Assembly (NCBI GenBank): GCA_965279285.1
Contig: OZ257147.1
Span: forward strand, 1-64,000
DNA: 64,000 nt
Direction: 5' to 3'
Origin: G965279335 sp965279285
Lineage (GTDB): Bacteria > Pseudomonadota > Gammaproteobacteria > DSM-16500
A program made the translations under genes and the position numbers. Under the pieces are notes generated by a model. That model was given only the letters and a program-made list of their open reading frames with translations. It was not told where the DNA came from and did no database searches. Shown here one piece after another: positions 46,897 to 57,059 of the stretch (position 1 is the first letter of the stretch; every line of letters begins with the position of its first letter).

Positions 46897-48654
46897 ATGT
46901 ACTCTTATCAAACCGTAGCAGGAATTCCCATATCTTTTTATCCCTACAGCAACGATCAAACCAACGATCAAAAAGCTCGTAAACTTAATGAAGAAGGCGC
47001 TGACCATCATAAGCGTGGTCATTATGATAAGGCACTTGAGTACTATGATGCCGCTTTGAAGCTTGATCCCAATCGTTCAATTACTCTTAACAACAAAGGT
47101 AGTGTACTTAACGATCTTGGTCGTCATGTCGAAGCATTAGTCTGTTTGGATGCTGCTTTGAAGCTTGATCCTGGTGATACTGATGCCGTTACTCACAGTC
47201 ACAAGGCACACGCGGTTGCTAGCCTTGGTCGCCATGTTGAAGCATTGGCAATTTTTGACGCTGCGTTAAAGATTAATTCTAGCAATGCCAAGGCTTATAA
47301 TGGTAAAGCAAACACCTTGTATCGTTTAAACCGCTGGGTTGAAGCACAAGAAAATTTCGAGCGTGTATTGCAATTACAACCTTCACAAAACGTGTTGGAT
47401 GGGCTGATCCGCTATAATAAGTCCCATCCAGATTATTTATTACCTAAAGAAGGCAAACAGTTAGCCCAAGCGGCAATTGAAAAAACAAAGAAAGAAACTA
47501 AAGAAAAAGCTGACGCAGAAACCGCATTAAAAGCAGAGCATGACGCGAAATTAAAAGCTGAACATGAAGCAAAAGAAAAGGCCGACAAAGAAAAAGCCGA
47601 GCACGATAAATTAATTGTGAAAGATCAAAAGTTGGCCGACAAAGATAAAGAGCTTGCCGATTTGCGTGCGCAACTTGAGCAAATGAAATTACAACAAAAT
47701 AAACCTGCAACTCCTGCCAATGATTTATCTGTTTCATTTGTCATCCCCTATGGCGAATTACAGATCGGCGAAAAACTTGGCGCCGGTGGATTTGGTGTCG
47801 TGCATAAAGGCACTTGGCGTTTTCAAAACGTGGCAATCAAAGAATTACTCGATGAAAAACCTTCCATTGCTGCAGCGGCTGATTTTAAAAATGAAATGCA
47901 AGTGATGGCGAAACTACGCTCACCAAACGTGGTGCAATTTTACGGTTGCGTATTAGGCAATCCGAAATATTGTATCGTCATGGAATACATGCCAAAAGGA
48001 TCTTTATTTAATTTATTGCGCAGCAATCAAACGTTAGATTGGTCAACACGTTATAAAATGACGTTAGACATAGCGTGTGGATTAGCATTTTTACATGCAG
48101 AAAATATTTTGCATCGTGATCTCAAAAGTTTAAATGTGTTATTAGATGAACATTATCACGCGAAATTAACTGACTTTGGTTTATCAAAAGTCAAAACTGA
48201 AACGCGTACTACTACCAAAAATCAAAGTGTGGGATCAGAAGGGTGGGTCGCACCTGAATTAACGGATCCAGACGGAATCTATACTCAAAAATCCGATGTG
48301 TTTAGCATGGGCATCACTATGTGGGAAATGGCGACGCGCAAAATTCCTTATGAAAAAGCCTCAAGCCGATCGATGATTCCATTTTGGATGGCACAAAACA
48401 AACGCGAAGAAATTCCTGCTGACTGCCCACCAAAAATGGCGCATTTAATTAAGTGGTGTTGGGATACCGATCCAACCAAACGTCCAACCGCAGCAGAAGC
48501 AGTAAAATATTTACGTGATGCAGAAAGTGATTTTAAACCCAGCGATAATAAACCAAATCAAAATGATAATGCTGCGCAAGTTAATAATTTGGCGAGTGCA
48601 AGTTTTGCAGCAAGTTATCAAGTGAATAGTACAGCGCCGGTGGTGAAGAAATAA
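46897..48654 (+). CDS. TPR TKL-type protein kinase 4
   Basis: 585 aa. Start follows the conserved leader. About four TPRs (about 25-175; HYDKALEYYDAALKLDPN, HVEALVCLDAALKLD) replace the WD40 propeller. A coiled coil (about 190-265) and the kinase domain (about 280-547) follow: GAGGFG, VAIK, HRDLKSLN (catalytic Asp408), DFG, APE. The activation subtype is DPDGIYTQKSDVFS with the ASSRSMIPFW helix, shared only with kinase 5. The TPR-to-tail part is almost the same as the second half of kinase 5, so the two arose by tandem duplication. Confidence 0.9.
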   Translation: MYSYQTVAGIPISFYPYSNDQTNDQKARKLNEEGADHHKRGHYDKALEYYDAALKLDPNRSITLNNKGSVLNDLGRHVEALVCLDAALKLDPGDTDAVTHSHKAHAVASLGRHVEALAIFDAALKINSSNAKAYNGKANTLYRLNRWVEAQENFERVLQLQPSQNVLDGLIRYNKSHPDYLLPKEGKQLAQAAIEKTKKETKEKADAETALKAEHDAKLKAEHEAKEKADKEKAEHDKLIVKDQKLADKDKELADLRAQLEQMKLQQNKPATPANDLSVSFVIPYGELQIGEKLGAGGFGVVHKGTWRFQNVAIKELLDEKPSIAAAADFKNEMQVMAKLRSPNVVQFYGCVLGNPKYCIVMEYMPKGSLFNLLRSNQTLDWSTRYKMTLDIACGLAFLHAENILHRDLKSLNVLLDEHYHAKLTDFGLSKVKTETRTTTKNQSVGSEGWVAPELTDPDGIYTQKSDVFSMGITMWEMATRKIPYEKASSRSMIPFWMAQNKREEIPADCPPKMAHLIKWCWDTDPTKRPTAAEAVKYLRDAESDFKPSDNKPNQNDNAAQVNNLASASFAASYQVNSTAPVVKK

Positions 48655-48663
48655 AATGGTATG

Positions 48664-48680
48664 GGCGACCGCCGGTCGCC
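48664..48680. other. GC-rich 7-bp hairpin between kinases 4 and 5
   Basis: GGCGACC-GCC-GGTCGCC, perfect stem, directly after the stop of kinase 4. There is no long T-run, so termination is doubtful. It may be a REP-like sequence. It lies inside the 5' extension of the next frame, which argues against using the ATG at 48656. Confidence 0.6.
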
Positions 48681-48733
48681 TGATTTTCAAGGCAACAATC
48701 GTAAGTTTATTTATTACATTCAAGGAGCTTAGT

Positions 48734-51700
48734 ATGTTTTTGATACAAAACAATGCGAAAAAAACGTTAACAAATGATGATTTGCAAGAATATATTCAAT
48801 TAGCACGCCAAGGCGATGCCGAAGCACAATATAATTTAGGCGTCTGCTATGCCAATGGCATAGGTATTACCACAGATGAAAAACAAGCGGTTGAGTGGTT
48901 TCGAAAAGCGGCTGAGCAGGGTTATGTTAATGGCGCTCAAGCACAATACGCTTTAGGCGTTTGCTATGAATATGGCAGAGGCGTTGCTAAAGATGAAAAG
49001 CAAGCGGTTGAGTTGTTTAGCAAAGCGGCGGAACAAAATAATGCTAATGCACAATACGCTTTAGGCGTTTGCTATGAACATGGCAGAGGCGTTGCTAAAG
49101 ATGAAAAGCAAGCGTTTGTGTGGGTTCGCGAAGCGGCAGAACAAAATAATGCTGAAGCACAAAGCAAGTTAGGTCTTTATTATGCACAGGGAAAGATTGT
49201 GTCTAAAGATGAAAAGACAGCTTTTGCCTGGTGTCAAAAATCTTCGCAGCAAGGGTGTGGGAGTGGTCAAGATAGTTTAGGTAACTGCTATGAAAATGGG
49301 TGGGGCGTGCAGAAAGATTTGGATCAAGCCTTTGGTTTGTATCAAAAATCAGCGTTACAAGAAAATGCGAGTGGTCAATATAATTTAGGCCGCTTTTATG
49401 AGAATGGATTTAGCGCGCAAAAAAATTTGATGCAAGCAGTTGAGTGGTACCAAAAAGCGGCGGCACAAGGGCATATTTATGCTACAGGGGATTTAAAATA
49501 CCTTACAACAGAAAATCCTCAACTAGTAGTTAAAACTGTCATTTACCATACAAAGGATCAACTCAAAGCCAAATGCGACAATACCTTAAGTAATACTGAG
49601 CTTAATACTCTCAGTGTATTGCCAGATGGGCAGTTGGTGACTGATTCATTAAAAGAAATTAAGTTGTGGAATGAAAAGACCGGTCAGTGTGTACAGACCT
49701 TACGCGGGCATAAGGGTCGTGTTCTGGTTTTCACAATACTGCCAGACGGTCGGTTGGTGAGTGCGTCAGGTGATGGCACTATTAAGATTTGGGATAGAGA
49801 GACTGGCCAGTGTGTGCAGACTTTAAATCATAGTAATCATGTAGAGTGGAGCGATGGAGTGTCGGCACTAACGGTGTTGCCGGATGGACGGCTGGCAAGT
49901 GGGTCAAAAGATAAGACTGTCAAGATCTGGGATGTGAAGAGTGGTAAGCATGAAACCTTAGAAATTAAACAAGAAATCAATACAAATGCTTTCACTGCTT
50001 TACCGGATGGCCGTCTGGCGATCGGGTCATTATTGTGGGATGTGAAGACTGGTCAGTGTGTACAGATGGTAAGCGAGGATGGCTATGTTACTGCCCTCAC
50101 ACTGTTGCCGGATGGCCGTCTAGCGAGTGGGTGGTCGGATGAGACTATTAAGCTGTGGGATGTGAAGACTGGTCAGTGTGTGCAGACTTTAAATGATGGG
50201 CATTGTAGTAGTGTTAACGCTCTTACGGTGTTGCCGGATGGGCGGCTAGCAAGTGGGTCAAGGAATACGACTATTATTAAACTGTGGGATGTGAAGGCTG
50301 GTCAATGTGTACAAACCTTAAGCGGGCATAATGCGGGTGTTAGCGCTTTCCTGCTATTGCCGGACGGTCGTCTGGCGAGTTGGTCAGAAAATAAGATTAT
50401 CAAAATCTGGAATGTCGGCATTCAACAGTCAGTGCAGTCTCAAAGCGCTGCACAAGTTGTGGCGGATGTTAAACAGCAGCCACAAATTTCTGTAGAAGCC
50501 CAGCAAAAAGTGGCATCAGCGGTTAAATTAAACCCGGAACAGGAAGCAAAAGAGAAAGCAGGAAAAGAAGCCAAAGAAAAAGCGGACAAAGAAAAATTGG
50601 TGGCAGCGGCAAAAGATAAGCTGGCACATGATCAAAAATCCACCGGCATTGCTAATCAAAATGCTCTTAAACTTCATAAAGAAGGCACTGACCATCATGA
50701 ACGTGGTCATTATGACAAGGCACTTGAGTACTATGATGCCGCTTTGAAGCTTGAACCCAATCGTTCAGTTACTCTTAACAATAAAGGTAGTGCGCTTAAC
50801 GATCTTGGTCGTCATGTCGAGGCGTTAGTCTGTTTGGATGCCGCTTTGAAGCTTGATCCTGGTGATACTGATGCCGTTACTCACAGCCACAAGGGACACG
50901 CGCTTGCTAGCCTTGGTCGCCATGTTGAAGCATTGGCTATTTTTGACGCTGCGTTAAAAATTAATTCTAGCAATCCCAAGGTCTATAACGGTAAAGCAAA
51001 CACCTTGTATCGTTTAAATCGCTGGGCTGAAGCACAAGAAAATTTTGAGCGTGTATTGCAATTAAATTCTTTGCCAGAGGTGTTGAGTGGGCTGATTAGC
51101 TATAACAAATCCCATTCGGATTATTTATTGCCTAAAGAAGGTAAGCAGTTAGCACAAGCAGCCATTGAAAAAGCAAAAAAAGAGGCCAAGGAAAAAGCGG
51201 CAGCGGACGCAGCTTTAAAGGCGCAAGCAGAGACAGAGGCTAAATTAAAAGCTGAACGCGAGGCAAAAGAGAAAGCAGCCAAAGAAAAAGCCGAGCAAGA
51301 TAAATTAATAACGAAAGACCAAAAGTTGGCCGACAAAGATAAAGAGCTTGCCGATTTGCGTGCGCAACTTGAGCAAATGAAATTACAACAAAATAAACCT
51401 GCAACTCCTGCCAATGATTTATCTGTTTCATTTGTCATCCCCTATGGCGAATTACAAATGGGTGAAAAACTTGGCGCCGGTGGATTTGGTGTCGTGCATA
51501 AAGGCACTTGGCGTTTTCAAAACGTGGCAATCAAAGAATTACTCGATGAAAAACCTTCCGCTGCTGCAGCGGCTGATTTTAAAAATGAAATGCAAGTGAT
51601 GGCGAAATTACGTTCGTCTAATGTCGTGCAGTTTTACGGTTGCGTTTTAGGCAATCCGAAGTATTGCATCGTGATGGAATACATGCCAAAAGGATCTTTA

Positions 51701-52342
51701 TTTAATTTATTGCGCAGCAATCAAACGTTAGATTGGTCAACACGTTATAAAATGACGTTAGACATGGCGTGTGGATTAGCATTTTTACATGCAGAAAATA
51801 TTTTGCATCGTGATCTCAAAAGTTTGAATGTGTTATTAGATGAACATTATCACGCGAAATTAACTGACTTTGGTTTATCAAAAGTGAAAACCGAAACACG
51901 CACTACGACAAAAAATCAAAGTGTGGGATCAGAAGGGTGGATCGCACCGGAATTAACTGATCCTGATGGGGTTTATACGCAAAAATCCGATGTGTTTAGC
52001 ATGGGTATCACCATGTGGGAAATGGCGACACGCAGAATTCCTTATGAAAAAGCCTCAAGCCGATCGATGATTCCATTTTGGATGGCGCAAAACAAACGCG
52101 AAGAAATTCCAACTGATTGCCCGCCGAAAATAGCGCATTTAATTAAATGGTGTTGGGACACTGATCCAACTAAACGTCCAACCGCAGCAGAAGCAGTGAA
52201 ATATTTACGCGATGCAGAAAATGATTTTAAACCCAGCGATAATAAACCGAATCAAAATGATAATGCGGCGCAATTTACTAATTTTCAAAGCGGAAGTTTT
52301 GCAGCAAGTTATCAAGGGAATACACCGGTAGTGAAAAAATAA
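48734..52342 (+). CDS. Sel1 - WD40 - TPR TKL-type protein kinase 5
   Basis: 1202 aa from ATG 48734, chosen because CAAGGAGCTTAGT precedes it. The longer frame from 48656 has no ribosome binding site and begins in a hairpin. Six Sel1-like repeats (about 15-255; AQYNLGVCYANGIG), seven divergent WD40 blades (about 275-570; VLPDGRLASGS), four TPRs (about 640-790), a coiled coil and a kinase domain (about 898-1165) with HRDLKSLN (catalytic Asp1027) follow in order. The subtype is DPDGVYTQKSDVFS. The tail FTNFQSGSFAASYQ is slightly divergent. This is the largest kinase of the cluster. It looks like a kinase-4 duplicate to which a Sel1+WD40 unit was fused. Confidence 0.88.
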   Translation: MFLIQNNAKKTLTNDDLQEYIQLARQGDAEAQYNLGVCYANGIGITTDEKQAVEWFRKAAEQGYVNGAQAQYALGVCYEYGRGVAKDEKQAVELFSKAAEQNNANAQYALGVCYEHGRGVAKDEKQAFVWVREAAEQNNAEAQSKLGLYYAQGKIVSKDEKTAFAWCQKSSQQGCGSGQDSLGNCYENGWGVQKDLDQAFGLYQKSALQENASGQYNLGRFYENGFSAQKNLMQAVEWYQKAAAQGHIYATGDLKYLTTENPQLVVKTVIYHTKDQLKAKCDNTLSNTELNTLSVLPDGQLVTDSLKEIKLWNEKTGQCVQTLRGHKGRVLVFTILPDGRLVSASGDGTIKIWDRETGQCVQTLNHSNHVEWSDGVSALTVLPDGRLASGSKDKTVKIWDVKSGKHETLEIKQEINTNAFTALPDGRLAIGSLLWDVKTGQCVQMVSEDGYVTALTLLPDGRLASGWSDETIKLWDVKTGQCVQTLNDGHCSSVNALTVLPDGRLASGSRNTTIIKLWDVKAGQCVQTLSGHNAGVSAFLLLPDGRLASWSENKIIKIWNVGIQQSVQSQSAAQVVADVKQQPQISVEAQQKVASAVKLNPEQEAKEKAGKEAKEKADKEKLVAAAKDKLAHDQKSTGIANQNALKLHKEGTDHHERGHYDKALEYYDAALKLEPNRSVTLNNKGSALNDLGRHVEALVCLDAALKLDPGDTDAVTHSHKGHALASLGRHVEALAIFDAALKINSSNPKVYNGKANTLYRLNRWAEAQENFERVLQLNSLPEVLSGLISYNKSHSDYLLPKEGKQLAQAAIEKAKKEAKEKAAADAALKAQAETEAKLKAEREAKEKAAKEKAEQDKLITKDQKLADKDKELADLRAQLEQMKLQQNKPATPANDLSVSFVIPYGELQMGEKLGAGGFGVVHKGTWRFQNVAIKELLDEKPSAAAAADFKNEMQVMAKLRSSNVVQFYGCVLGNPKYCIVMEYMPKGSLFNLLRSNQTLDWSTRYKMTLDMACGLAFLHAENILHRDLKSLNVLLDEHYHAKLTDFGLSKVKTETRTTTKNQSVGSEGWIAPELTDPDGVYTQKSDVFSMGITMWEMATRRIPYEKASSRSMIPFWMAQNKREEIPTDCPPKIAHLIKWCWDTDPTKRPTAAEAVKYLRDAENDFKPSDNKPNQNDNAAQFTNFQSGSFAASYQGNTPVVKK

Positions 52343-52378
52343 TTTATAATTTAACTTTTATTTATAAGGAATATATTT
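52343..52378 (+). promoter_or_regulatory. Conserved leader copy before kinase 6
   Basis: Contains the same AACTTTTATTTATAAGGAA as at 46858-46896, then TATATTT and the ATG. Confidence 0.6.
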
Positions 52379-54640
52379 ATGTATGGTTATCAAGATCAAA
52401 AATCTGCAGCAGCTAGTGAAAGGCTTAGTTGGAATGAAATTCAACGGCAACAGGTAGGACTAGGGTTAAGTCGCTCAGAAATTTCTAGTATGTACTGGAA
52501 ACAAAACGATGGGGGCCAAAATCAGGCGAGTTCAAATAAAAATGAAGATCAAAAATCCACTAACCCAGAAATTCATAACGCAGAAGGTCTTCGCTATTTA
52601 AGTATTGGTGAAAATTCCAAAGCCCTAGATTGTTTTAGTGTTGCCTTGAAGCTTAATCCTAACTTGTTCTCTGCCCTAGGCCACAAAGGCACGGTGCTTC
52701 TCAATCTCGGCCGCAATGCTGAGGCTTTGGCTTTTTTGGATGCTGCCTTGAAGATTGCTCCCAACGTGGATATTTACCTCAATAAAGGTACAGCGCTTGA
52801 TGCGCTTGGTCACCATGCAGAAGCGGTTGCCTGCTATGAAGCTATTTTGAAGATAGATCCTAATAATGCCCATGCTCATTTCAAAAAAGGTTTTTCGTTG
52901 CTTGCTCTTGGCCGTTATGCCGAAGCGGTGGTTTCTTGTGATGCCTCATTGAAACTTAACCCCAATAATGGTGCTGCCCACAACAACAAAGCTGGAGCGC
53001 TTATCAATTTAGGACGTTATTCTGAAGCATTAGTCACTTGTGATTTTTCCTTAAAGCTTGACTCCAAGAATGCCAATAACCTCAGCAACAAAGGCGTGGT
53101 GCTTATTGAGCTTGGCCGTCATGCTGAGGCGTTAGCCTATTTTAATGCTGCTTTAGAGCTTGATTCTGGCGATGATTATACTTACAGCCAAAAAGGCCAC
53201 GCACTTGCTGGTCTTGGTCGCCATGTTGAAGCATTAACCATTTTTGACGCTGCTTTAAAGATTAATTCTAACAATACCAAGGCCTACAATGGTAAGGCAA
53301 ATACTTTGTATTGTTTAAATCGCTGGGCTGAAGCACGAGAAAATTTTGAGCGTGTATTACAATTAAAACCTTTACAATCGGTGTTGAATAGTCTGATTCG
53401 CTATAAAAAGTTGCATCCAGAGTATTTATTGCCTGAAGAAGGTAAGCAGTTAGCACAAGCGGCAATTGAAAAAATAGAGAAAGAAGCGAAGGAAAAGGCT
53501 GAAGCTGAAACTGCATTAAAAGCAGAGCATAACGCGAAATTAAAAGCTGAGCAAGATGCAAAAGAAAAAGCTGAAAAAGAAAAAGCGGAGCAAGATAAAT
53601 TAATTGCGAGAGATCAAAAACTAGCAGACAAAGATAAAGAGCTTGCTGATTTGCGCGCAAGACTTCAACAATTAGAATTACAACAAAACAAACCCGCAGC
53701 ACCTGCCAGTGGTTTATCTGTGTCTTTTGAAATTCCGTACAACGAATTGCAATACGGTAACAAACTTGGCGCAGGTGGATTTGGTATTGTCTACAAAGGC
53801 ACTTGGCGTTTTCAACATGTCGCGATTAAAGAATTACTCGATGAAAAACCATCATCTGCTGCGGCAGCTGATTTTAAAAATGAAATGCAAGTGATGGCGA
53901 AATTACGATCGTCTAACGTCGTGCAATTTTATGGCTGTGTATTAGGCAATCCAAAATATTGCATCGTGATGGAATACATGCCTAAAGGATCATTATTTAA
54001 TTTATTGCGCAGTGAACAAACACTCGATTGGTCAACGCGTTACAAAATGTCACTTGATATGGCGTGTGGATTAGCGTTTTTGCATGCAGAAAATATATTG
54101 CATCGTGATCTTAAAAGTTTAAATGTATTGTTAGACGAACACTATCACGCGAAACTCACTGACTTTGGATTATCAAAATTAAAAACAGAAACCAAGACCA
54201 CGACAAAAACACAGCAGAGTGTTGGTTCTGAAGGTTGGATAGCACCTGAATTAACTGATCCAGACGGGAAGGATTCGCAAAAATCCGATGTGTTTAGTAT
54301 GGGTATCACGATGTGGGAAATTGCTAGCCGCAAAATTCCTTACGAAACTGCAAAAAGTCGCGCGATGATTCCATTCTGGATGGCGCAAGGTAAACGTGAA
54401 GAAATTCCAACTGACTGCCCGCCGAAAATGGCGCACTTAATTAAATGGTGTTGGGATACTGATCCAATCAAACGTCCAACCGCAGCAGAAGCGGTAAAAT
54501 ATTTACGCGATGCAGAAAGTGATTTCAAACCAACTGATAACAAACCAAATCAAAATGCTAATGCGGCGCAAGTTAATAATGTAGCGAGTGGAAGTTTCGC
54601 AGCAAGCTATCAAATGAATACGCCGGTGATGAAGAAGTGA
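52379..54640 (+). CDS. TPR TKL-type protein kinase 6
   Basis: 753 aa. After a 60-residue leader come about eight TPRs (about 62-330; LGRNAEALAFLDAALKI, LGRYAEAVVSCDASLKLNPN), then a coiled coil (about 360-435) and the kinase domain (about 449-715) with GAGGFGIVYKG, VAIK, HRDLKSLN (catalytic Asp577), DFG and APE. The subtype is DPDGKDSQKSDVFS, as in kinases 2, 3, 7 and 8. The last TPRs resemble those of kinases 4 and 5, but the kinase domain is of the other subtype, so sensor and kinase have been recombined. The tail ends NTPVMKK. Confidence 0.9.
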   Translation: MYGYQDQKSAAASERLSWNEIQRQQVGLGLSRSEISSMYWKQNDGGQNQASSNKNEDQKSTNPEIHNAEGLRYLSIGENSKALDCFSVALKLNPNLFSALGHKGTVLLNLGRNAEALAFLDAALKIAPNVDIYLNKGTALDALGHHAEAVACYEAILKIDPNNAHAHFKKGFSLLALGRYAEAVVSCDASLKLNPNNGAAHNNKAGALINLGRYSEALVTCDFSLKLDSKNANNLSNKGVVLIELGRHAEALAYFNAALELDSGDDYTYSQKGHALAGLGRHVEALTIFDAALKINSNNTKAYNGKANTLYCLNRWAEARENFERVLQLKPLQSVLNSLIRYKKLHPEYLLPEEGKQLAQAAIEKIEKEAKEKAEAETALKAEHNAKLKAEQDAKEKAEKEKAEQDKLIARDQKLADKDKELADLRARLQQLELQQNKPAAPASGLSVSFEIPYNELQYGNKLGAGGFGIVYKGTWRFQHVAIKELLDEKPSSAAAADFKNEMQVMAKLRSSNVVQFYGCVLGNPKYCIVMEYMPKGSLFNLLRSEQTLDWSTRYKMSLDMACGLAFLHAENILHRDLKSLNVLLDEHYHAKLTDFGLSKLKTETKTTTKTQQSVGSEGWIAPELTDPDGKDSQKSDVFSMGITMWEIASRKIPYETAKSRAMIPFWMAQGKREEIPTDCPPKMAHLIKWCWDTDPIKRPTAAEAVKYLRDAESDFKPTDNKPNQNANAAQVNNVASGSFAASYQMNTPVMKK

Positions 54641-54693
54641 TCATCAAATTTAATAAAAATTTCTAATCTATTTTTAGCAAGGAGATATGTTAT

Positions 54694-56709
54694 ATGCCTA
54701 AAATTTTAAGTGAAGTGATAGAAAGAGCAAACAAATGTTATAAAGAACAAAAATATAAAGAGGCGCTTGCTGCTTATGAAGAAGCATTTAGTTTGCCTCC
54801 CTATTATCCTTTTAGCGGATGTAACGAAAGAGATGGTAATCTCGTAGACACCTGTCGGAAACTTGCTGCTGAGCAAAAAAAAGACACAAAAGTATTAGAT
54901 TTTATAACTCAGGTGAAGCTTCCGGCTGTATATAAACACCTCATGAAGGCCGGTATAGAGTACCATGACGGTCATTATGAAAATGCAATTTCCGAATATG
55001 AAAAGACTATTAATCTAGTTGCTGACGAAAAGCTAACTAGGGGCAATCCTGTTTATTATGATCAAATTGCTAAGCAATATATTGGGCATTCTTATGCCCG
55101 GTTGTGTTTGGCTGATCCAACACTTGAACGAATAACAAAAGCAAAAGTAGCGTTTGAGGCGTCGAGAAAAGTAGCCAGCACACTTGGTGGTGCTAGCTTA
55201 GCAAGTGATTATTACCATACGGCGGGCTCTTTTTTAATTATTACAGATGGATTAAAAAAGGTAGGCAAGATTAAGGAAGCAGAGCTTCTGGCTGTAGAGG
55301 CAAAAAAATTTGCTGAAGAGGCAATTTCATTAGACAAAAATAATAACTACTACATACGTAATCCTCTTGCTACCTACTACGCTTCCTTTGAAACAGTGGA
55401 TGCGAAAAAGCAGATAGAAGCATTATATGCAAGCAGTTTGCAATGTGTTACTACTAAAGGAAATACAAAAACGCATCAAGAGAATCAAGCAGCTGTACAT
55501 GCTGTTTATAAATCACTGTTAAAAAAATTAGCCGATAAAATAGCTGGCGCTCAACAAAAAATATCAGCGGAAGCGAAATTAAAAGCTGATTGTGAAGCTA
55601 AGGAAAAAGCTGATAAAGCAAAAGCCGAGCAAGATAAATTAATCGCAAAAGATCAAAAGCTGGCAGATAAAGATAAAGAGCTCGCTGCACAAGCTAAAAA
55701 GCTTGCTGAGATGGAAGCCAAGCTTAAACAAATGGAGTTGCAACAACAAAATAATTCTACAAAACCTAATAATGATTTATTCGTTTCATTTGTTATTCCC
55801 TACAACGAATTACAAATCGGTGAAAAACTCGGCGCGGGTGGATTTGGTGTCGTGCACAAAGGTACTTGGCGTTTTCAAAATGTAGCGATCAAAGAATTGC
55901 TCGATGAAAAACCATCACCTGCCGTTGCCACAGATTTTAAAAATGAAATGCAAATGATGGCGAAATTACGATCGTCTAACGTCGTGCAATTTTATGGCTG
56001 TGTATTAGGCAATCCAAAATATTGCATCGTGATGGAATACATGCCTAAAGGATCGTTGTTTAATTTATTGCGTAGTAATCAAACCTTAGATTGGTCAACG
56101 CGTTACAAAATGTCTCTCGATATGGCATGTGGATTAGCGTTTTTACATGCAGAAAATATATTGCATCGTGATTTAAAAAGTTTGAATGTGTTATTAGATG
56201 AACATTATCACGCAAAACTTACTGACTTTGGTTTATCAAAAGTTAAAACAGAAACTAAAACCACGACAAAAACACAACAGAGTGTTGGCTCTGAAGGTTG
56301 GATAGCACCTGAACTAACTGATCCAGACGGGAAGGATTCGCAAAAATCCGATGTGTTTAGTATGGGTATCACGATGTGGGAAATTGCTAGCCGCAAAATT
56401 CCTTACGAAACTGCAAAAAGTCGCGCGATGATTCCATTCTGGATGGCGCAAGGTAAACGTGAAGACATTCCAACTGACTGCCCACCAAAAATGGCACATT
56501 TAATTAAATGGTGTTGGGATACTGATCCAACTAAACGTCCGACGGCTGCAGAAGCAGTAAAATATTTACGTGATGCAGAAAATGATTTTAAACCCAGCAA
56601 TAACAAACCGAATCAAAATGATAATGCGGCGCAAGTCAATAATTTAGCGAGCGGAAGTTTTGCAGCAAGTTATCAACCCAACAGTGTGGTACCAGCGAAT
56701 AAAAAATAA
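54694..56709 (+). CDS. Helical/TPR-like TKL-type protein kinase 7
   Basis: 671 aa, start preceded by CAAGGAGATATGTTAT. The N-terminal 275 residues are helical with TPR-like pairs (NKCYKEQKYKEALAAYEEAF, GIEYHDGHYENAISEYEKTI) but are unlike the other TPR kinases. A coiled coil (about 280-350) and a kinase domain (about 365-632) follow, with HRDLKSLN (catalytic Asp493), DFG, APE and subtype GKDSQKSDVFS. The kinase DNA from about 55880 to 56440 is nearly identical to 46040-46600 in kinase 3. The tail ends in a changed QPNSVVPANKK. Confidence 0.88.
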   Translation: MPKILSEVIERANKCYKEQKYKEALAAYEEAFSLPPYYPFSGCNERDGNLVDTCRKLAAEQKKDTKVLDFITQVKLPAVYKHLMKAGIEYHDGHYENAISEYEKTINLVADEKLTRGNPVYYDQIAKQYIGHSYARLCLADPTLERITKAKVAFEASRKVASTLGGASLASDYYHTAGSFLIITDGLKKVGKIKEAELLAVEAKKFAEEAISLDKNNNYYIRNPLATYYASFETVDAKKQIEALYASSLQCVTTKGNTKTHQENQAAVHAVYKSLLKKLADKIAGAQQKISAEAKLKADCEAKEKADKAKAEQDKLIAKDQKLADKDKELAAQAKKLAEMEAKLKQMELQQQNNSTKPNNDLFVSFVIPYNELQIGEKLGAGGFGVVHKGTWRFQNVAIKELLDEKPSPAVATDFKNEMQMMAKLRSSNVVQFYGCVLGNPKYCIVMEYMPKGSLFNLLRSNQTLDWSTRYKMSLDMACGLAFLHAENILHRDLKSLNVLLDEHYHAKLTDFGLSKVKTETKTTTKTQQSVGSEGWIAPELTDPDGKDSQKSDVFSMGITMWEIASRKIPYETAKSRAMIPFWMAQGKREDIPTDCPPKMAHLIKWCWDTDPTKRPTAAEAVKYLRDAENDFKPSNNKPNQNDNAAQVNNLASGSFAASYQPNSVVPANKK

Positions 56710-57024
56710 AAATGTAATGATGGAGGTATAAAATTGCGTTGGCTTGTCATTTTCAAAATACAGAGGGACTTCTAAAGCCCCCCAAGTAACTTTATTTGTG
56801 ACGTGGATTCAGTAAACTTCCAAAATCAATAATCGAATGGAAGTAGTTTTCATGTATATGAACGGATTATGGTAAGAGAAATTGTTCACAAAAACGTCTT
56901 TTCATTGAGGCGTAAGTGAAAAATATGCCTTTTTGTGGTCAAATGAAAGTAAATGAGGCTGCTTAACCTTTTTAATTCACGCTGCCCACTGATTGGCTAT
57001 TTCGATATACGTATCGGTATGGTC
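56710..57024. other. Intergenic stretch, no gene recognised
   Basis: AT-rich sequence with no credible frame, repeat or remnant that I can identify. It separates the kinase run from the ATPase gene and ends at that gene's promoter. Confidence 0.5.
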
Positions 57025-57052
57025 TTGACTATTTCGACATGAAAGCTATAAT
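57025..57052 (+). promoter_or_regulatory. Near-consensus sigma70 promoter
   Basis: TTGACT (57025-57030), 16 bp, TATAAT (57047-57052). It overlaps the upstream ATG at 57039 and predicts a transcript starting close to the ATG at 57060, so the message would be nearly leaderless. GACTAT and ATAGTC arms flank the spacer as an inverted repeat and could be an operator. Confidence 0.6.
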
Positions 57053-57059
57053 AGTCAAT

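Noticed and set aside
48656..48733. 26-codon upstream extension of kinase 5
   Set aside because: No ribosome binding site, begins inside a hairpin, while ATG 48734 has AAGGAG at good spacing.
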